NCBI GenBank assembly: GCA_015665275.1
Contig: JADFAL010000039.1
Span: 1 to 64,000 of the forward strand
Source of the DNA: Flavobacteriales bacterium
GTDB taxonomy: Bacteria; Bacteroidota; Bacteroidia; Flavobacteriales_D; Crocinitomicaceae
Length of the DNA: 64,000 bases
Direction: 5' to 3'
Shown: piece by piece, positions 54,591-62,292 of the stretch
Numbering within the stretch: position 1 is the stretch's first letter
How the letters are laid out: each line of letters begins with the position of its first letter
Position numbers and translations under genes: made by a program
Notes under the pieces: model-generated
Told to the model about the DNA's origin: nothing
The model's database searches: none
Seen by the model: only the letters and a program-made list of their open reading frames with translations

Positions 54591-55061
54591 TTAATCGTTC
54601 AGATGCTTTTTTAATTGAAGGTTAAATGGAAGAAACCCGAAATTTTTGAAAAGACTTGAAGCCACGTCATTAGCTGTCCAATGATTCAGTTGCATAGATT
54701 GACACCCAGAATTGATGGCTAATTTCTCTACCGTTTGAAGTAGCGATCGAGCAATCCCTAATCTTCGAAATTTGGCAAGTACACATATTTGGTCTATCAA
54801 CAAGAATTTTTCTGAGTACTGAAATGGATTTTCCTTTCGCTCACGTTCAAAACACAAAATATACCCACAGATTTGGTTGTCTTTCAGAGCAAGATATGCA
54901 TGCGTTCCATTATCCTTTAATTGTTCCTCAAAAAATGGTACTACCTTATTTGCATCAAATTTCTTGAAGACATCGGGGTAGTGCTGATGATGCCAGTCCT
55001 GAACTTCCGCATTCAATTCAGCAAGTATTTGAAAATCTTTTGTGGGTTCAATAGTTATCAT
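54591..55061 (-). CDS. GNAT family N-acetyltransferase
   Basis: IDQICVLAKFRRLGIARSLLQTVEKLA holds the acetyl-CoA-binding RxxGxA loop. ATNDVASSLFKNFGFLPF-like end is standard GNAT. The protein begins MITIEPTKDF at ATG 55061. The longer frame starts inside the pckA terminator hairpin and is less likely. About 156 residues. Substrate not predictable. On the same strand as pckA, separated by a terminator. Confidence 0.85.
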   Translation of the reverse strand: MITIEPTKDFQILAELNAEVQDWHHQHYPDVFKKFDANKVVPFFEEQLKDNGTHAYLALKDNQICGYILCFERERKENPFQYSEKFLLIDQICVLAKFRRLGIARSLLQTVEKLAINSGCQSMQLNHWTANDVASSLFKNFGFLPFNLQLKKHLND

Positions 55062-55072
55062 TATTCTAAGAT

Positions 55073-55116
55073 AAAAAAAGCCCCGGATCATCGATTTGAG
55101 TCGAGATGCCGGGGCT
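55073..55116 (-). terminator. Rho-independent terminator of pckA
   Basis: AGCCCCGG (55079-55086) pairs with CCGGGGCT (55109-55116); inner TCGA/TCGA helix from the dispersed repeat; T-run on the minus strand (A-run 55073-55079). Confidence 0.85.
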
Positions 55117-55139
55117 GGAGTAGTGTTGTTTTGCTTTTA

Positions 55140-56750
55140 CTAAGCCATAACTTTCGGCGCTGCTGAGAGAATTGCTTCACTCGTTTCAGCCTGATATTCC
55201 TCAAAGTTAGTAACGAATTTGTTTGCTAGATTGTTTGCCGTTTCATCAAACGCAGCCTTGTCAGCCCAAGTATCCTTTGGATTCAAAATTTCAGAAGGAA
55301 CGCCTTCACAAGATGTTGGGATTGCCAATTCAAATACGGGTTGTGTAACGAACTCTACATTGTCCAACTGACCGTTCATGGCAGCTGTGATCATAGCACG
55401 TGTGTATTTCAAGCTCATTCGCTCTCCAACGCCGTACGATCCACCGGACCAACCTGTGTTCACCAACCAAACGTTAACGTCGGAGTTGTTCAATTTATCA
55501 CCAAGCAATTCAGCGTATTTCGCTGGGTGCAAAGGCAAGAATGCAGCTCCAAAACATGCTGAGAATGTAGTCTGAGGTTCTGTAATTCCCATTTCTGTTC
55601 CGGCAACTTTCGCTGTATATCCAGACATGAAGTGGTACATTGCTTGCTCCGTTGTCAATTTTGAAATTGGAGGTAAAACACCGAATGCATCACATGTCAG
55701 GAAGAAAATGTTCTTTGGAGCACCTCCTCTTGATGGCGTTTCAATGTTATCAATATGATGAATTGGATATGATACACGTGTATTTTGCGTAATTGATCCA
55801 TCTGTGTAATCAGGAGTAGAAGACCCTTCCTGGAAACCAATGTTTTCCAAGATCGCTCCAAACTTGATTGCATCATAGATTTGTGGTTCTTTCTCACGTG
55901 ACAAATCGATTGTCTTGGCGTAGCATCCGCCTTCAAAGTTGAATACAGAATCGTCTGCCCAAGCGTGCTCATCGTCACCGATCAATCTACGATCAGGATC
56001 GGAAGACAACGTTGTTTTACCTGTTCCGGATAGACCAAAGAATACTGCTGTATCGCCATCTTTTCCAATGTTTGCTGAACAGTGCATTGAAAGTACATTC
56101 TTCTCATGTGGAAGGATGAAGTTCAATACAGAGAAAATTCCTTTTTTGATTTCTCCTGTATATCCTGTTCCTCCGATGATGATCATCTTCTTAGTGAAGT
56201 TGATCACTGCGAAGTTGTGTTGACGTGTTCCGTCAATTTCAGGATCTGCAATGAATCCGGGAGCATTTACAATGTGCCATTCCGGTTCGAAGTTTTTGAT
56301 CTCTTCGTCTGTTGGTCGCAAGAACATGTTGTATGCAAACATGTTAGACCAAGGATATTCTGTTACAACGCGCAAATTCAAACGGTGATTATCATCTGCA
56401 CAAGCGTAAGCATCACGCACATACACATCCTTTCCGTTCATGTACGCTTTCATGCGATTGTAAAGGGCATCAAATTTTTCCGGTGTGAACTTGATGTTGA
56501 TATCTCCCCACCAAACAGCGTTTTCTGTTTTATCGTCACAAACGACAAAACGATCCTTTGGGGATCGTCCAGTAAATTCGCCGGTTTCAATGGCAATAGC
56601 ACCTGTGTCTGTTAAAACTCCTTGTCCGTTGATGATTGTATCTTCAACTAATTCGGCTGGTGATAAGTTCCAAAATTGATTTCCGAGGTTTTTTAGTCCA
56701 ATTGACTCTGATAGATTGGTGTTGTTTCCTTTCTTACCAAATACGTCCAT
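55140..56750 (-). CDS. pckA: Phosphoenolpyruvate carboxykinase (ATP)
   Basis: Gluconeogenic enzyme: oxaloacetate plus ATP to PEP, CO2 and ADP. P-loop-like GLSGTGKTTLSSDPDR, and the ATP-type RRLIGDDEHAWADDSVFNFEGGCYAK; FTGRSPKDRFVV near the N-terminus; RVSYPIHHIDN. 536 residues, full length. Cytoplasmic. Single gene with a consensus -7 element (TACATTTG on the minus strand) and its own terminator. Reflects growth on amino acids or organic acids. Confidence 0.98.
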   Translation of the reverse strand: MDVFGKKGNNTNLSESIGLKNLGNQFWNLSPAELVEDTIINGQGVLTDTGAIAIETGEFTGRSPKDRFVVCDDKTENAVWWGDINIKFTPEKFDALYNRMKAYMNGKDVYVRDAYACADDNHRLNLRVVTEYPWSNMFAYNMFLRPTDEEIKNFEPEWHIVNAPGFIADPEIDGTRQHNFAVINFTKKMIIIGGTGYTGEIKKGIFSVLNFILPHEKNVLSMHCSANIGKDGDTAVFFGLSGTGKTTLSSDPDRRLIGDDEHAWADDSVFNFEGGCYAKTIDLSREKEPQIYDAIKFGAILENIGFQEGSSTPDYTDGSITQNTRVSYPIHHIDNIETPSRGGAPKNIFFLTCDAFGVLPPISKLTTEQAMYHFMSGYTAKVAGTEMGITEPQTTFSACFGAAFLPLHPAKYAELLGDKLNNSDVNVWLVNTGWSGGSYGVGERMSLKYTRAMITAAMNGQLDNVEFVTQPVFELAIPTSCEGVPSEILNPKDTWADKAAFDETANNLANKFVTNFEEYQAETSEAILSAAPKVMA

Positions 56751-56788
56751 AATAATTGTTTCGTTTCGCTTTTAGCGAGTTTACACTA

Positions 56789-56796
56789 CAAATGTA
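56789..56796 (-). promoter_or_regulatory. Promoter -7 element of pckA
   Basis: Minus-strand TACATTTG, exact TAnnTTTG, about 38 bp before the ATG at 56750. Confidence 0.6.
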
Positions 56797-56906
56797 AATG
56801 ATTCTAGGTCAACCTCAGTTGGTGAGGAAATCGAGTTTCCCACAATTCGCTGAGAATATTGTTAACATTTCGGTCATATAAACCGCCAGTATCACTTGAA
56901 ATTTAA

Positions 56907-57587
56907 TTAAACAAGGTCGCGCAGGGCTTCTACAGCCGATCGAACATTTTTCCGAACATCCAATATATTTGCGTCCATCATGTAGCAAGGAGCCGTAATT
57001 ATTTTGTTGGAGGAATCCACCAATATTTCTCGAACGGTCTTCATTTCGGTGGAGGCACCAAGTGTTTCTAATCCTCCGGAAAAGCCTTGAATGTCATACG
57101 GAGAATCTTCCTGATCGCTTCCGATTGTCATGTTTGCTTTGATGTTCGATCCTTCCAGTGCTTTTGCCATTACTACTGGACTAACACACAATGCAGCAAC
57201 AGGTTTGCCAACGTTCAACATGTTTACGATCAGCAATTTAACTTCTGGTAAAATAGTTCCTTCGGGACCTTCAAATGCCCAATTCGTAAAGTTTTTAGCG
57301 CTTCCAAATCCACCTGGAATAATAAGTCCGTCGATATCTGCAGGGTTCACTTCATTGATGTTGGAAATATTTCCTCTTGCAATTCTGGATGCCTCTACCA
57401 GCATGTTGCGTTTCTCGTTCATTTCTTCACCGTTTAGGTGATTCACCACGTGGTGTTGATCTCGATCTACAGAGATGCAAACAGCTTCTGCACCAATTTC
57501 TGCGATGGACAATAAAGTCAAAGTTGCCTCGTGAATTTCAGCACCATCGTACACGCCACAACCAGAAAGTAAAACTCCTATCTTCAT
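56907..57587 (-). CDS. elbB: Isoprenoid biosynthesis glyoxalase ElbB
   Basis: DJ-1/PfpI-fold protein: KIGVLLSGCGVYDGAEIHEATLTLLSIAEIGAE at the N-terminus, LIIPGGFGSAKNFTNWAFEG, and PVAALCVSPVVMAKAL with the nucleophilic Cys. 226 residues. The E. coli homologue was linked to isoprenoid synthesis, with a glyoxalase-like activity. It overlaps the lipoprotein gene by 4 bp at its start (57584-57587). Confidence 0.93.
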   Translation of the reverse strand: MKIGVLLSGCGVYDGAEIHEATLTLLSIAEIGAEAVCISVDRDQHHVVNHLNGEEMNEKRNMLVEASRIARGNISNINEVNPADIDGLIIPGGFGSAKNFTNWAFEGPEGTILPEVKLLIVNMLNVGKPVAALCVSPVVMAKALEGSNIKANMTIGSDQEDSPYDIQGFSGGLETLGASTEMKTVREILVDSSNKIITAPCYMMDANILDVRKNVRSAVEALRDLV

Positions 57588-58120
57588 GGGGAAATAAATT
57601 TTAAGGGTTCATCGTATCCCTCCAAATTAAGTATTATTTCGTTTCCTTTTTCTTGTTTCATTGCCAATTCGGAAATGTCAATTTCGATATCTCGTTTCAC
57701 CATTGCTTCGCACATATCATCGCCATTGTCATGCATTAACATAACGGAGCGTTGTGGCGGAATGGACTTCGAAACTCCTCGATTTCCAATAAATTGAAAG
57801 TCGTGACGGGCACAACCACCGGAGTACTCAATTGTCATGAACAACAAAACGCCTTCAACTTCTGCGCTTAGGATGTTGTAATGGTCCGTTTTACCACCAA
57901 TTTCTCCTAATGTTGCTTTTGTTCTGAATGGCTTTTCGGGCTTGGTATTGGAATCTCCCGGTTCTTCGTCGGAACTAGATGCTTCTTCCGTATTTGCAGA
58001 AATCTCAATCGATCCGTTACCAGGCTGCGTTGCTGGTTCAGAAGCTTCTTCTACTGCAGACTTCTGAGTCTTACAGGCAAATGCCATTGGCAAAATGAGA
58101 ATAAAGGCGAGTCGTTTCAT
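57584..58120 (-). CDS. Lipoprotein of unknown function
   Basis: Lipobox LPMAFACK with Cys at about 16. A Ser/Glu/Pro-rich spacer (SSSDEEPGDSNTKPEKP) separates the lipid anchor from the domain (70-178) with VLLFMTIEYSGGCARHDFQFIG, a Cys-containing motif I have seen in Bacteroidota lipoproteins. Two further Cys could form a disulfide. Overlaps elbB by 4 bp, so cotranscribed, with lipoprotein first. Confidence 0.75.
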   Translation of the reverse strand: MKRLAFILILPMAFACKTQKSAVEEASEPATQPGNGSIEISANTEEASSSDEEPGDSNTKPEKPFRTKATLGEIGGKTDHYNILSAEVEGVLLFMTIEYSGGCARHDFQFIGNRGVSKSIPPQRSVMLMHDNGDDMCEAMVKRDIEIDISELAMKQEKGNEIILNLEGYDEPLKFISP

Positions 58121-58294
58121 AATCTTGTTTTCAGGTGTAGTTCAAAGATAATACCAATTTGGAATCTGGAATTAGGAATAATAATTATTGAATACGGAAT
58201 AATGAACAAGAATAGTGGTCATCGCGCTTGTCAAAATCGAATTAATTTGTCCAATGTCTTTAAGTCTTGTGTATAGTGTCTCATCTATCGTTCG

Positions 58295-58302
58295 TATCTT
58301 TG
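58295..58302 (+). promoter_or_regulatory. Promoter -7 element of rimO
   Basis: TATCTTTG, exact TAnnTTTG, ending 4 nt before the rimO ATG at 58307; leaderless transcript expected. Confidence 0.6.
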
Positions 58303-58306
58303 CGGC

Positions 58307-59629
58307 ATGAAGACAAAGACGCTTAAGAAAAACAAGGTGAACGTGGTGACATTGGGGTGTTCAAAGAACATCTTTGATTCCGAGGTGATGATGGCCCAAC
58401 TGAAAGCGAACAAGTTTGAGGTGGAACATGAGGCACAGCAGGATGATTCGGAAATTGTAATCATCAATACGTGTGGATTCATTGATAACGCCAAGCAGGA
58501 GTCTATTGACACTATTATCCGATATGCTGAAGCGAAAGAAGAAGGATTGGTAGATAAGGTATACGTTACTGGTTGTTTGTCTGAGCGTTACAAAGATGAT
58601 TTAGAGAAAGAAATTCCGGAGGTGGACGCCTATTTCGGAACACGCGATTTGCCCCGTTTACTAAAGACGTTAAAAGCAGATTATAAGCACGAGTTAGTGG
58701 GCGAGCGTTTGCTTACCACGCCTTCGCATTATGCGTACTTCAAAATTGCAGAAGGATGTGATCGCCCATGCTCTTTCTGTGCAATTCCCTTGATGCGCGG
58801 GAAGCATAAGTCTACGCCAATTGAAGATTTGGTGAAACAAGCGGAAGGATTGGCTGCGAAAGGAGTGAAAGAGTTGATGCTAATTGCTCAGGATCTAACT
58901 TACTACGGATTGGATCTTTACGGAAAGCGAAATTTGGCGGAATTGCTTGAGAAATTAGAGCAAGTGGAAGGAATCGATTGGATTAAGCTGCATTATGCTT
59001 TCCCAAGCGGATTCCCAATGGACGTGTTGGACGTAATGGAGAAGAGCGATAAGGTTTGTAATTACCTAGATATTCCATTGCAGCACGGATCAACGAAAAT
59101 GCTAAAGGCTATGCGCCGTGGAATTACTCGCGAGAAGACGGAAGAATTGATTGCTGAAATGCGCGAACGTGTTCCCGGAATTGCGATTCGAACTACTCTG
59201 ATTGCTGGATATCCAGGAGAAACCGAAGAAGATTTTCAAGAAATGTACGACTGGGTGGAACGCACTCGATTCGATCGTTTGGGCATCTTTACATACTCAC
59301 ACGAGGAAAATACGCATGCCTTCAATTTTGAGGACGATGTTCCACAGGAAGTAAAGCAAGAACGTGCAGATAAAATAATGGAGTTGCAATCTGGAATCAG
59401 TTACGAATTGAATCAGAAAAAAGTGGGCAATACCTACCGCGTTTTGTTTGATCGAGTAGAAGGAGATTACTTCATCGGACGAACCGAATTTGATTCACCC
59501 GAAGTAGATAATGAAGTCCTAGTCAAAAAGGCCGATAGTTATCTTCGTTTGGGAGATTTCGCCAACGTAAAAGTCACGCACGCTGAGCATTATGACCTGT
59601 TTGGTGAAGTTGTAGAGGGGGAATCTTGA
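58307..59629 (+). CDS. rimO: Ribosomal protein S12 methylthiotransferase RimO
   Basis: Radical-SAM enzyme that adds SCH3 to Asp 89 of S12. N-terminal MTTase domain has VNVVTLGCSKN (Cys 18), INTCGFID and VTGCLSERY, ligands of the first Fe-S cluster; the radical-SAM motif CDRPCSFC gives C151, C155 and C158; a TRAM domain from about 370 ends the chain. 440 residues. The label RimO rather than MiaB is supported by GCSKN and IAEGCDRPCSFCAIP. Confidence 0.96.
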   Translation: MKTKTLKKNKVNVVTLGCSKNIFDSEVMMAQLKANKFEVEHEAQQDDSEIVIINTCGFIDNAKQESIDTIIRYAEAKEEGLVDKVYVTGCLSERYKDDLEKEIPEVDAYFGTRDLPRLLKTLKADYKHELVGERLLTTPSHYAYFKIAEGCDRPCSFCAIPLMRGKHKSTPIEDLVKQAEGLAAKGVKELMLIAQDLTYYGLDLYGKRNLAELLEKLEQVEGIDWIKLHYAFPSGFPMDVLDVMEKSDKVCNYLDIPLQHGSTKMLKAMRRGITREKTEELIAEMRERVPGIAIRTTLIAGYPGETEEDFQEMYDWVERTRFDRLGIFTYSHEENTHAFNFEDDVPQEVKQERADKIMELQSGISYELNQKKVGNTYRVLFDRVEGDYFIGRTEFDSPEVDNEVLVKKADSYLRLGDFANVKVTHAEHYDLFGEVVEGES

Positions 59630-59683
59630 TTTCTTTCCCGGTTAATGTAAAAATAACATTGCGCGCTAAAACCGTTAAGTAGT

Positions 59684-59691
59684 TAACTTTG
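59684..59691 (+). promoter_or_regulatory. Promoter -7 element of tiny membrane protein gene
   Basis: TAACTTTG, exact TAnnTTTG, with ATTGCG (TTG at 59659-59661) upstream. A leader of nearly 90 nt would separate it from the ATG at 59786. Confidence 0.5.
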
Positions 59692-59785
59692 GCGTTATCG
59701 TTATTTGGCCTTGCTCTTTCCTTTAGGTTATTCTAAAAAAGTGCCATACATTTACTCCGTTAATCAACCGAAACAACTCACTCTT

Positions 59786-59929
59786 ATGGAAAAATTTGTT
59801 AGCACAGTTTTCTATTCCATTTTTCAGACAAAACGTGCAATTACTACTACTGAGAAAGTCGCTGTTGTAGCAAGTGTGGTATTTGTAACGTTGATTACTG
59901 CTTACGTAATGTTGAGCTTCACAGCCTAA
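59786..59929 (+). CDS. Tiny single-span membrane protein (47 residues)
   Basis: MEKFVSTVFYSIFQTKRAIT, then one transmembrane helix (VAVVASVVFVTLITAYVMLSF). A longer frame starts upstream with non-ATG codons, but the ATG 59786 gives the compact form. No family recognised. Promoter with perfect -7 element and a long leader; its stop overlaps the xerD stop by 4 bp. The exact overlap and the hydrophobic helix argue that it is real, though expression data would be needed. Confidence 0.5.
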   Translation: MEKFVSTVFYSIFQTKRAITTTEKVAVVASVVFVTLITAYVMLSFTA

Positions 59930-60828
59930 TTTTTCTTACTTCTTGGATGAAAGGAGATAATCGCTTCTTTCAAGTAACCCTGATCCAGATGGGTATAAAT
60001 TTCTGTTGTCGTTATAGATTCATGTCCTAACATTTCCTGAATGGCTCTCAAGTTGGCACCTCCTTCCAATAAATGGGTTGCAAATGAATGACGGAAAGTA
60101 TGCGGAGATATATTCTTTCGAATTCCGGCTTTCTCGACGAGGTTTTTTATAATCGTGAAGATCATTACACGCGTCAATTTGGCTCCCCGACGATTCAAAA
60201 ACACAAAACTCTCATTTCCCGGCTTGATATTCATGTGATTGCGCGTAGCTACTTCATACAATTCAATTTCTTTAGCAACAGAAGGACTCACAGGAACAAG
60301 TCTTTGCTTGCTTCCTTTACCGATCACTCGAAGAAATCCTTCGTCAAAAAAGATGTCTTCGTACTTCAAATTGACGAGTTCAGAAACCCGCAATCCACAA
60401 CTGTACAAGGTTTCCAGAATTGCTTTGTTTCTGTGTCCTTCAGGTGTGCTTAGATCAATTATAGCCAACAAGGAATCGACTTCTTCAATGGTCATTACCT
60501 CAGGCAATTTCTTTCCGATTTTCGGCATTTCTAGTAACTCGCTTGGATCAGTTTTTAATTCTCCCTCGAGCAGCAAGAATCGGAAAAATTGTTTGACACC
60601 GCTAAGAATTCGTGCCTGCGTACGAGCACTTAATCCAAGATCGTAGAGTTGTTTTACAAATTCGTTGAGGTGCGTTAGTTCTATCTGATCTACTTCGAGT
60701 TTGTTGGCCTCCGCATAGTCCTTTAGTTTATCTACGTCATTCTGGTACGCAAAAATGGAGTTCTCCGCCAGTCCCTTCTCAATTTTCAGAAACGAAACAA
60801 AATCCTTAATATAGCGCATCCAACTCAT
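59926..60828 (-). CDS. xerD: Tyrosine recombinase XerD
   Basis: Resolves chromosome dimers at dif with a second recombinase. Full catalytic set: R147 (SCGLRVSELV), K171 (GKGSKQR), H243 and R246 (HTFRH), H269 and nucleophile Y278 (TTEIYTH). N-terminal SAM-like core-binding domain 1-100. 300 residues. Starts only 5 bp from the divergent aroQ, so each promoter must lie inside the other gene or be shared. dif itself is not evident here. Confidence 0.94.
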   Translation of the reverse strand: MSWMRYIKDFVSFLKIEKGLAENSIFAYQNDVDKLKDYAEANKLEVDQIELTHLNEFVKQLYDLGLSARTQARILSGVKQFFRFLLLEGELKTDPSELLEMPKIGKKLPEVMTIEEVDSLLAIIDLSTPEGHRNKAILETLYSCGLRVSELVNLKYEDIFFDEGFLRVIGKGSKQRLVPVSPSVAKEIELYEVATRNHMNIKPGNESFVFLNRRGAKLTRVMIFTIIKNLVEKAGIRKNISPHTFRHSFATHLLEGGANLRAIQEMLGHESITTTEIYTHLDQGYLKEAIISFHPRSKKN

Positions 60829-60833
60829 ACAAT

Positions 60834-61256
60834 ATGCATCTTCTGATTGTCAACGGTCCCAACTTAAATCTTCTCGGAACTCGCGAAGAACAAATATATG
60901 GGAATACCACTTTCGAATCGTATTTGAAGGGATTGAAATCAGACAAACAAGCAGAAATCTCTTATCTGCAGTCAAACGTGGAAGGAGAGTTGATTAACTT
61001 TTTACAAGATGCTGAATGCGATGCAATCATTCTAAATGCAGGTGGATATACACACACCTCGGTGGCCTTGAGAGATTGTGTGGCTGGAATTACAACGCCT
61101 GTGGTGGAAGTTCACATTTCAAATATTGCCGCTCGAGAGTCGTTTCGACATGACTCTTTGATTAGCCCAGTTGCTGAAGGTTGTATTTTCGGAATGGGAT
61201 TGGATGGATACGCTTTGGCTGTTGATTATTGCCTTAATTACTTGAACAATCGCTGA
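60834..61256 (+). CDS. aroQ: 3-dehydroquinate dehydratase, type II
   Basis: Shikimate-pathway dehydratase. MHLLIVNGPNLNLLGTRE opens as in all type II enzymes; R17 and Y22 (flexible lid), H94 in VEVHISN and R101 in RESFRH are the catalytic or binding residues. 140 residues; dodecameric in relatives. The 3' end overlaps the convergent glycosyltransferase gene by 19 bp. Confidence 0.97.
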   Translation: MHLLIVNGPNLNLLGTREEQIYGNTTFESYLKGLKSDKQAEISYLQSNVEGELINFLQDAECDAIILNAGGYTHTSVALRDCVAGITTPVVEVHISNIAARESFRHDSLISPVAEGCIFGMGLDGYALAVDYCLNYLNNR

Positions 61257-62260
61257 TTCAAATCGGAGAATTTCCGAATCTTTTTTCCGTAAAAAGCCCA
61301 AATAATACTGCCTTTATACCAGCCTTTTTGGTTGAATTTGGTTGCCGTCTTTTTCAATGCCGAACGTTTTTTTAGCAGTGTTCGTAAGTTGGCGTATTGA
61401 TACAGGTGAGACTTGAAAACGGCTCCAAATTTTTTGAATTCCCCACCAATGAGAAAACGAAATGCAGCGATTCCGTCCAATGTCATTCTCCAGATTAGCT
61501 TAGGAAATAACAGCCCTTCATGATTTTTAATCAGCATCATTAAGTTGTTGCGAAAATTCAAGTAAACTTTGCGCGGAGAGGTGTAGGAGAGGGTTCCTCC
61601 TCCAACGTGATAGACTACCGATTCTGGTACTACCATAAACCTTCCGCCATGACGTTTGATACGCCAACACAGATCAATTTCCTCCATATGCGCGAAGAAA
61701 TCTTCGTCAAACCCACCTTGCTGATTGTACACTTCAGAGCGAATTAACAATGCAGCTCCCGTGGCCCAGAAGATTTCCATGTTTTCGTTGTACTGCTGGC
61801 TATCTTCTTCTACTTCATTAAAAATCCGTCCTCGACAGAATGGAAAGTAATTTGAATCCATGAATCCACCGGAAGCTCCGGCATGCTCAAATAGCTTTTG
61901 TTGGTGAAAAGATCGAACTTTGGGCTGGCAACCACTGATGCTCGGGTCTTCCATGATTTTTAACAATGGATCAATCCAATTCGGAGTGACTTCAATATCG
62001 CTATTCAGAAGTAGATAATATTTCGCATCTACCTTCTTAAGTGCATCGTTGTATCCCTTTGCAAATCCACCATTGGATTCGTTTTGGATGATTTCGATGC
62101 TGGGAAAATTCTCTTGCAAGTATGGGATGGATGCATCCGTGGAAGCATTATCGGCAATGATGATTCTTGCTCCTTCAGAACAGTCAATTACCTTCGAAAG
62201 AAACTGCTCTAGAAAGCTTTTTCCGTTCCAATTTAATATGACTACTGCTACATCGTTCAT
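61238..62260 (-). CDS. Glycosyltransferase family 2
   Basis: GT-A fold: VAVVILNWNGKSFLEQFL at the start, IIIADNASTDASIPYL, the DxD-like YLLLNSDIEVTP, then WATGAALLIRSEVYNQQGGFDEDFFAHMEEIDLCWRI, typical of rhamnosyl-like transferases of exopolysaccharide or O-antigen synthesis. Start ATG 62260; six further codons of the longer frame (MLLLLR) were discarded. 340 residues. No other polysaccharide gene is in the window. 19-bp antisense overlap with aroQ at the 3' end. Confidence 0.9.
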   Translation of the reverse strand: MNDVAVVILNWNGKSFLEQFLSKVIDCSEGARIIIADNASTDASIPYLQENFPSIEIIQNESNGGFAKGYNDALKKVDAKYYLLLNSDIEVTPNWIDPLLKIMEDPSISGCQPKVRSFHQQKLFEHAGASGGFMDSNYFPFCRGRIFNEVEEDSQQYNENMEIFWATGAALLIRSEVYNQQGGFDEDFFAHMEEIDLCWRIKRHGGRFMVVPESVVYHVGGGTLSYTSPRKVYLNFRNNLMMLIKNHEGLLFPKLIWRMTLDGIAAFRFLIGGEFKKFGAVFKSHLYQYANLRTLLKKRSALKKTATKFNQKGWYKGSIIWAFYGKKIRKFSDLNQRLFK

Positions 62261-62292
62261 GCGCAACAAAAGTAGCACAATCTAGATAAGGA

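Noticed and set aside
56106-56615. 169-residue plus-strand frame
   Set aside because: Antisense within pckA, a gene of certain identity.
59926-60828. xerD as a mobile-element integrase
   Set aside because: Length, catalytic residues and housekeeping neighbours fit chromosomal XerD; no attachment sites or phage genes are close.
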